Positions 5,396 to 8,433 of a DNA stretch of 8,433 bases are shown here, piece after piece. Below the pieces are notes generated by a model. The model did no database searches and was not told the DNA's origin. It saw only the letters and a list, made by a program, of their open reading frames with translations. The stretch's first letter is position 1; every line of letters begins with the position of its first letter. This stretch comes from Candidatus Microgenomates bacterium (GTDB lineage: Bacteria; Patescibacteriota; Microgenomatia; 2-02-FULL-39-11): NCBI GenBank assembly GCA_022866885.1, contig JALHWS010000025.1, positions 1-8,433 of the forward strand, written 5' to 3'. The translations under genes and the position numbers were made by a program.

Positions 5396-7123
5396 ATGCA
5401 TGAAAATCCTGGGAATTTTGGCTTTGATACTGATAGATTATCTCGCACATTACTCACCGCCGCTGATCAATCATGGGGGAAGCCAGAAACTGACCAGGCA
5501 CCTGATCTTATCTCAAATGTGGCAGCACTTCTCGGTCTGATGCAGAATCTACTTAATGAACGCGGACAAGATCTTGAAACAATAGCACCAGCGAAAAGAT
5601 CAAGAGAATTAGCAGATTTTTTACATAGATGGGCAGATGAAATTACAGCCCAAGGTCCTAACCTGATGCTTCCTCTTGCCGAATCAGCCAAAGAATTAAG
5701 TCTTGCGCCGGTAGTTTTACACGTGCGTCCAATCTCCTCTGACGTCTCATTTATACACCATGAACATGAGTATCAAGGCAGTTTCCATAAAAAGGGCAAA
5801 GTGATCCTGGCTTATGCTGCCGGCCTCACCATGGCCAAACTGGCAAGAGGCTTAAACCCCTGGATGAGCGCCAGCGAAATAGCGGGTCTGTCCGCCGAAC
5901 AAGAGGATAAATATTCCGATGAGTCTATCCATAATTTGTTTATCAAATTAAAAGAAACCGGTCTACTGGAGATAAACAAGAAAAACGGATATAGGCTTAA
6001 TTGCGACCCTTGGAAATTGGCGTCTGCACTGAATTCAAACAAACCTGCTTCGGTGGAAGTAGTCGGTTTTGACACCTGGCGACAAGAACATAAATTCCCA
6101 CGCCTCATGGAACAAAATGAAGCCAATTTCCTCATAAAATTAAATGGCCACCTGCGGTCCGGAAAATATAAAGCTGCAGATGATCCGCTGGATATGGAAG
6201 CGCTCATTGATGCCACCGGACTGCACAGAACAACGATATATAAACTTTTACAGCATCTGCAAAAAGGAGGGTTTACCTCATATGCCAAGGGTAAAAAAAT
6301 CAAAGCGGGAGATTTTGACACTGAGCGCCTTGGGGAAACTGCTGACAGGCTATCTACTCTTATCTCAGTAAAACCGGTATTGATTTACCCAAGAAATATA
6401 ACAGACCGCCGAATGATAAATAATAGAGAATTATGCACTCCGCTTGAGGTCAGAGAAATAGCCACACCTGCATCTGAAAGACTAGCGCCTCTATCTCAAT
6501 TAACAGTTAATGGAGCAACACCGACCAAGAGAGTAGAAACAGTAGTCTTCCAAACACCATCGGCAGAACTTACCGGCCTACGCGCAGATCAAATAACCAC
6601 CTTCCTGACTGAAAAAAAACCAATAAAAGAGTTATTGGGAGCCTTAAGATACCCCTGGCAGAAACAATTCTGGTATATCACCAAAAAACTTGGCACCAAT
6701 CCTCCCGCTTCATTTCCTGCAGCTGATTTGCATAATTATCATACCGGGTTTAACTCTCAAACCATTGATTGGCAGCCATTTATTAATCTGGGTTTAACGG
6801 AAAGTGCCAGAAAACCCATCAACCCTCTTTTGACAAATGCTGGGGCTTTAGTGGCGGTATTATATGCCAATCCTCAAATCAATCAATTGCTGTCAAAAGC
6901 AGAAAGTCCCCAAACCGCTTTAAAGGTATTAACAATGCATCTGGCCCATCTTATTACAAAGAGAAGAAGAAAAATGGGTAAAATATCTTTTAAAAACCAA
7001 AGAGAGATGGCCTATCATGACCGGTGTCTTTCTAATCTTAATGAATGCGATCTTCTTTGTCCTTGTCCCGACTGTGCCAGATATTATCAGGAACATCCTC
7101 CGAAGGATTTAAGGCAAAGATAA
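5396..7123 (+). CDS. Unknown 575-aa protein with two winged-helix-like segments and a C-terminal Cys cluster
   Basis: I do not recognise the full-length family. Residues 156-202 look like a winged helix: ASEIAGLS, a helix SIHNLFIKLKETGLLEI, then a wing NKKNGYRL. Residues about 240-303 look like a second: DMEALIDATGLHRTTIYKLLQHLQKGGF, with the turn at ATGLHRTT and recognition helix about 277-288, then a basic KGKKIK. The C-terminal region has a basic patch TKRRRK (521-526) and a possible zinc site: H541, C544, C551, C555, C557, C560, including the tight CPCPDC. There is no signal peptide or membrane helix. A DNA-binding or regulatory role is inferred from these features; no recombinase, nuclease or transposase motif is visible. 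The start at 5396 fits the leaderless promoter. The gene occupies the place where rplJ would be expected and is bracketed by direct repeats of the rplA 3' end. Confidence 0.85.
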   Translation: MHENPGNFGFDTDRLSRTLLTAADQSWGKPETDQAPDLISNVAALLGLMQNLLNERGQDLETIAPAKRSRELADFLHRWADEITAQGPNLMLPLAESAKELSLAPVVLHVRPISSDVSFIHHEHEYQGSFHKKGKVILAYAAGLTMAKLARGLNPWMSASEIAGLSAEQEDKYSDESIHNLFIKLKETGLLEINKKNGYRLNCDPWKLASALNSNKPASVEVVGFDTWRQEHKFPRLMEQNEANFLIKLNGHLRSGKYKAADDPLDMEALIDATGLHRTTIYKLLQHLQKGGFTSYAKGKKIKAGDFDTERLGETADRLSTLISVKPVLIYPRNITDRRMINNRELCTPLEVREIATPASERLAPLSQLTVNGATPTKRVETVVFQTPSAELTGLRADQITTFLTEKKPIKELLGALRYPWQKQFWYITKKLGTNPPASFPAADLHNYHTGFNSQTIDWQPFINLGLTESARKPINPLLTNAGALVAVLYANPQINQLLSKAESPQTALKVLTMHLAHLITKRRRKMGKISFKNQREMAYHDRCLSNLNECDLLCPCPDCARYYQEHPPKDLRQR

Positions 7124-7261
7124 GGAAAAATTTCTTCCGGTGGGAACAATCAGCTTGAGGAAAATTTCAAGGCCTTCATCAAATCAGTCGGAGAAACAAA
7201 GATCAAAAATATTACTCTGAAGTCCACCATGAGCCCGGGGATAAAAGTACAATTCATTTAA
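7124..7261 (+). pseudogene. Remnant of the rplA 3' end (copy B of the direct repeat)
   Basis: Starting at the base after the stop codon of the 575-residue gene, 45 codons read GKISSGGNNQLEENF and on to KSTMSPGIKVQFI, then TAA (7259-7261). This is the C-terminal end of uL1. The stretch 7151-7252 matches rplA 5209-5310 with 13 mismatches and no gaps. The L1 core and N-terminus are absent, there is no start codon at its beginning, and the 46-residue fragment could not work as L1. It lies in the same frame as the 575-residue gene, separated only by that gene's TAA. It may be the original rplA end displaced by an insertion, or what is left of a second rplA copy. A promoter for the next gene begins three bases after it. 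Confidence 0.85.
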
Positions 7262-7263
7262 AT

Positions 7264-7292
7264 TTGGAAGATTGCCACATCTGTTTTATAAT
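7264..7292 (+). promoter_or_regulatory. Promoter for the kinase-like gene
   Basis: TTGGAA (7264-7269, 4/6 to TTGACA) is separated by 17 nt from a perfect TATAAT (7287-7292). The predicted start near 7297-7299 gives a leader of about 53 nt. The leader has no Shine-Dalgarno; the bases before the ATG are ACTAAAATAT. The promoter follows directly after the rplA remnant. Confidence 0.55.
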
Positions 7293-7351
7293 CCCAGTAT
7301 TGTTCTTATTATCAACCAAACTGCCACTGCCCTTTCTTTCTACTAAAATAT

Positions 7352-8433
7352 ATGTCCTTTCAGGAAAGAGAAAATACTTCCAGAACTGAAAACGGTTGGC
7401 CTGCGCAAGACCTTTACCATGAATATTTACCGGGCGATACCTTACTTTTCCCATTATGTACTTTTGATGGCCAAAATCGCATACAAGTTGAGACTAAAAG
7501 TGTTGTCATAGAAGATATCAGGGGAGGAGGCTTTTTCGGTCAGGTGCTTATCCCTGGAAAGGAAGATTTTGTTGTTAAAACTTCGCTCCCTGATCCGTGG
7601 CATCATTTCTGGAGAACGGTTAACTGGGATTTTAGGGATATCCCCGCAAGAGACGATGAGACACAAACCCAACTTACCCATCTTGCTGTCAAACTTATAC
7701 ACGATGTCTTGCCCATTGTTTCAAATAACAGATTTTATAGTCCTGATTCTTTGGGATATACCAGACTGGCAACCGGTTTTGCGCAAGTGGTGGAAAAGCT
7801 GGATGGTCGTGGCCCGAGATTTGACCTTTCTACTAATGAATACGATAGATTTCGACAAGCACAAAGCCAGCTTAGAAGAATCGCGTACAGTTTAGGTCTT
7901 GAGCATGTGGGACAAATCCATCCGGATAATCCTTTTGCGATGGCTAACCTTTGGTTTGATGAAAAAAATAAACAATTTATCTGGCTGGATACTATTCCCG
8001 CCATTCCCCACAAAGGTTGGATTTGGCCTTTTTTTAATTATCCTTTCCATCAGAAAATCCGTGACCATTTTGACATGAAAGAACCGACTTTTGACAGAAT
8101 CCATACAGATCGCTTCAGAATGACTATCAAGCAGTGGGAAAGTAATTTTGATCCGGGTCAATACGCAAAGATCATGGCAAATCTGGAACTTTATGATGAG
8201 CTACAAAAAAGATCTCAGCGTATTCCAGAAGAACCTCAATACGACACGGCTATCAGAGAATTATGGGCATCTTTAATAAACTTTTGTTCAGAAAGATCAG
8301 TTTATAAGTTATTAGCCGAACCTGTTTTTAGAAACGAAAAACTAGCCTTCTTACGGGATTTATATCATGATCCTGTGTATAGGGTTACTTGGGTAAACAA
8401 TAATTTTATACTAGCCGGAATTGAAAAAGCGAA
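7352..8433 (+). CDS. Divergent kinase/APH-fold-like protein, 3' end beyond window
   Basis: The frame is open from the ATG at 7352 to the right edge: 360 codons, no stop. Residues 57-65 read RGGGFFGQV, which fits the nucleotide-binding GxGxxGxV loop, and FVVKTS (73-78) supplies Lys76 like the VAIK lysine. Residues 185-193, HVGQIHPDN, align with the GDLHPGN catalytic loop of aminoglycoside-phosphotransferase and ABC1/UbiB-type kinases, but Gln188 replaces the catalytic Asp while His190 and Asn193 remain. FIWLDT (209-214) gives Asp213 in the place of the metal-binding DFG Asp. This suggests an atypical kinase, or a pseudokinase that may still bind nucleotide. The C-terminal part (240-360) is helical and unassigned. 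There is no signal peptide or membrane segment. The substrate is unknown, and the fold is inferred from motifs only. It lies after the rplA remnant with its own promoter. Confidence 0.8.
   Translation, partial: MSFQERENTSRTENGWPAQDLYHEYLPGDTLLFPLCTFDGQNRIQVETKSVVIEDIRGGGFFGQVLIPGKEDFVVKTSLPDPWHHFWRTVNWDFRDIPARDDETQTQLTHLAVKLIHDVLPIVSNNRFYSPDSLGYTRLATGFAQVVEKLDGRGPRFDLSTNEYDRFRQAQSQLRRIAYSLGLEHVGQIHPDNPFAMANLWFDEKNKQFIWLDTIPAIPHKGWIWPFFNYPFHQKIRDHFDMKEPTFDRIHTDRFRMTIKQWESNFDPGQYAKIMANLELYDELQKRSQRIPEEPQYDTAIRELWASLINFCSERSVYKLLAEPVFRNEKLAFLRDLYHDPVYRVTWVNNNFILAGIEKA

Noticed and set aside
6974..7000. MGKISFKNQ near the end of the 575-residue protein resembles the L1 motif GKLSFKDKQ, as if a third L1 fragment
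   Set aside because: The similarity covers only about nine residues, does not continue on either side, and nucleotide identity is low. Chance is the simplest explanation.
7892..8161. Minus-strand open frames within the kinase-like gene
   Set aside because: They are fully antisense to a longer frame with recognisable motifs and a promoter, and their translations show no domain.
1..8433. Alternative genetic code with UGA read as Gly or Trp, as in some Patescibacteria
   Set aside because: The genes run from start to stop without in-frame TGA, and Trp is encoded by TGG, so the standard bacterial code explains everything here.

Overview
The window looks like chromosomal DNA of a Patescibacteria (CPR) bacterium, most plausibly of the Microgenomates type. 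This is an inference from several signs together. uL1 carries a long charged N-terminal extension. The ribosomal genes sit among large proteins with no recognisable family. None of the six gene starts has a Shine-Dalgarno sequence. The intergenic spaces hold short environmental-type repeats. The standard code fits: complete genes end in TAA or TAG, and no TGA has to be read as an amino acid.

Layout. Positions 1-169 (minus) hold the start of an unknown gene that runs off the left edge, with its own promoter at 231-258. Positions 330-3464 (minus) encode a 1044-residue protein with an apparent alpha/beta-hydrolase core (GHSRGG nucleophile elbow, downstream His) between long, mostly helical flanks. 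Positions 3465-3904 are a divergent intergenic region of about 440 bp. It holds an AT-rich palindrome, an 82-bp GC-rich multi-hairpin dispersed repeat, a hairpin resembling an L1-binding autoregulatory leader, and an array of ATCCGT units. Then come rplK (uL11, 3905-4330), a 110-bp spacer made of TTCAAA/TTTGAA repeats, and rplA (uL1, 4441-5316).

Downstream of rplA the expected rplJ-rplL pair is missing. Instead a strong, apparently leaderless promoter (TTGACA/TATAAT) drives a 575-residue protein with two winged-helix-like segments and a C-terminal Cys/His cluster (5396-7123). Directly after its stop codon lies a 45-codon remnant of the 3' end of rplA (7124-7261). Over 102 bp it is about 87% identical to the intact rplA end and it keeps its own stop codon. 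The 575-residue gene is therefore bracketed by direct repeats of the uL1 C-terminal coding sequence, which points to insertion, or to duplication and deletion, at the end of the ribosomal operon. After the remnant, a new promoter drives a protein with a kinase/APH-like fold (7352 to the right edge). It has a good glycine loop and lysine, but Gln where the catalytic Asp should be.

How the genes work together. rplK and rplA form the usual L11-L1 unit and could be feedback-controlled by L1 through the leader hairpin. The flanking genes have their own promoters and look like independent accessory units. The most interesting parts are the rplA-bracketed winged-helix cassette, the divergent kinase-like protein and the very large hydrolase-like protein.
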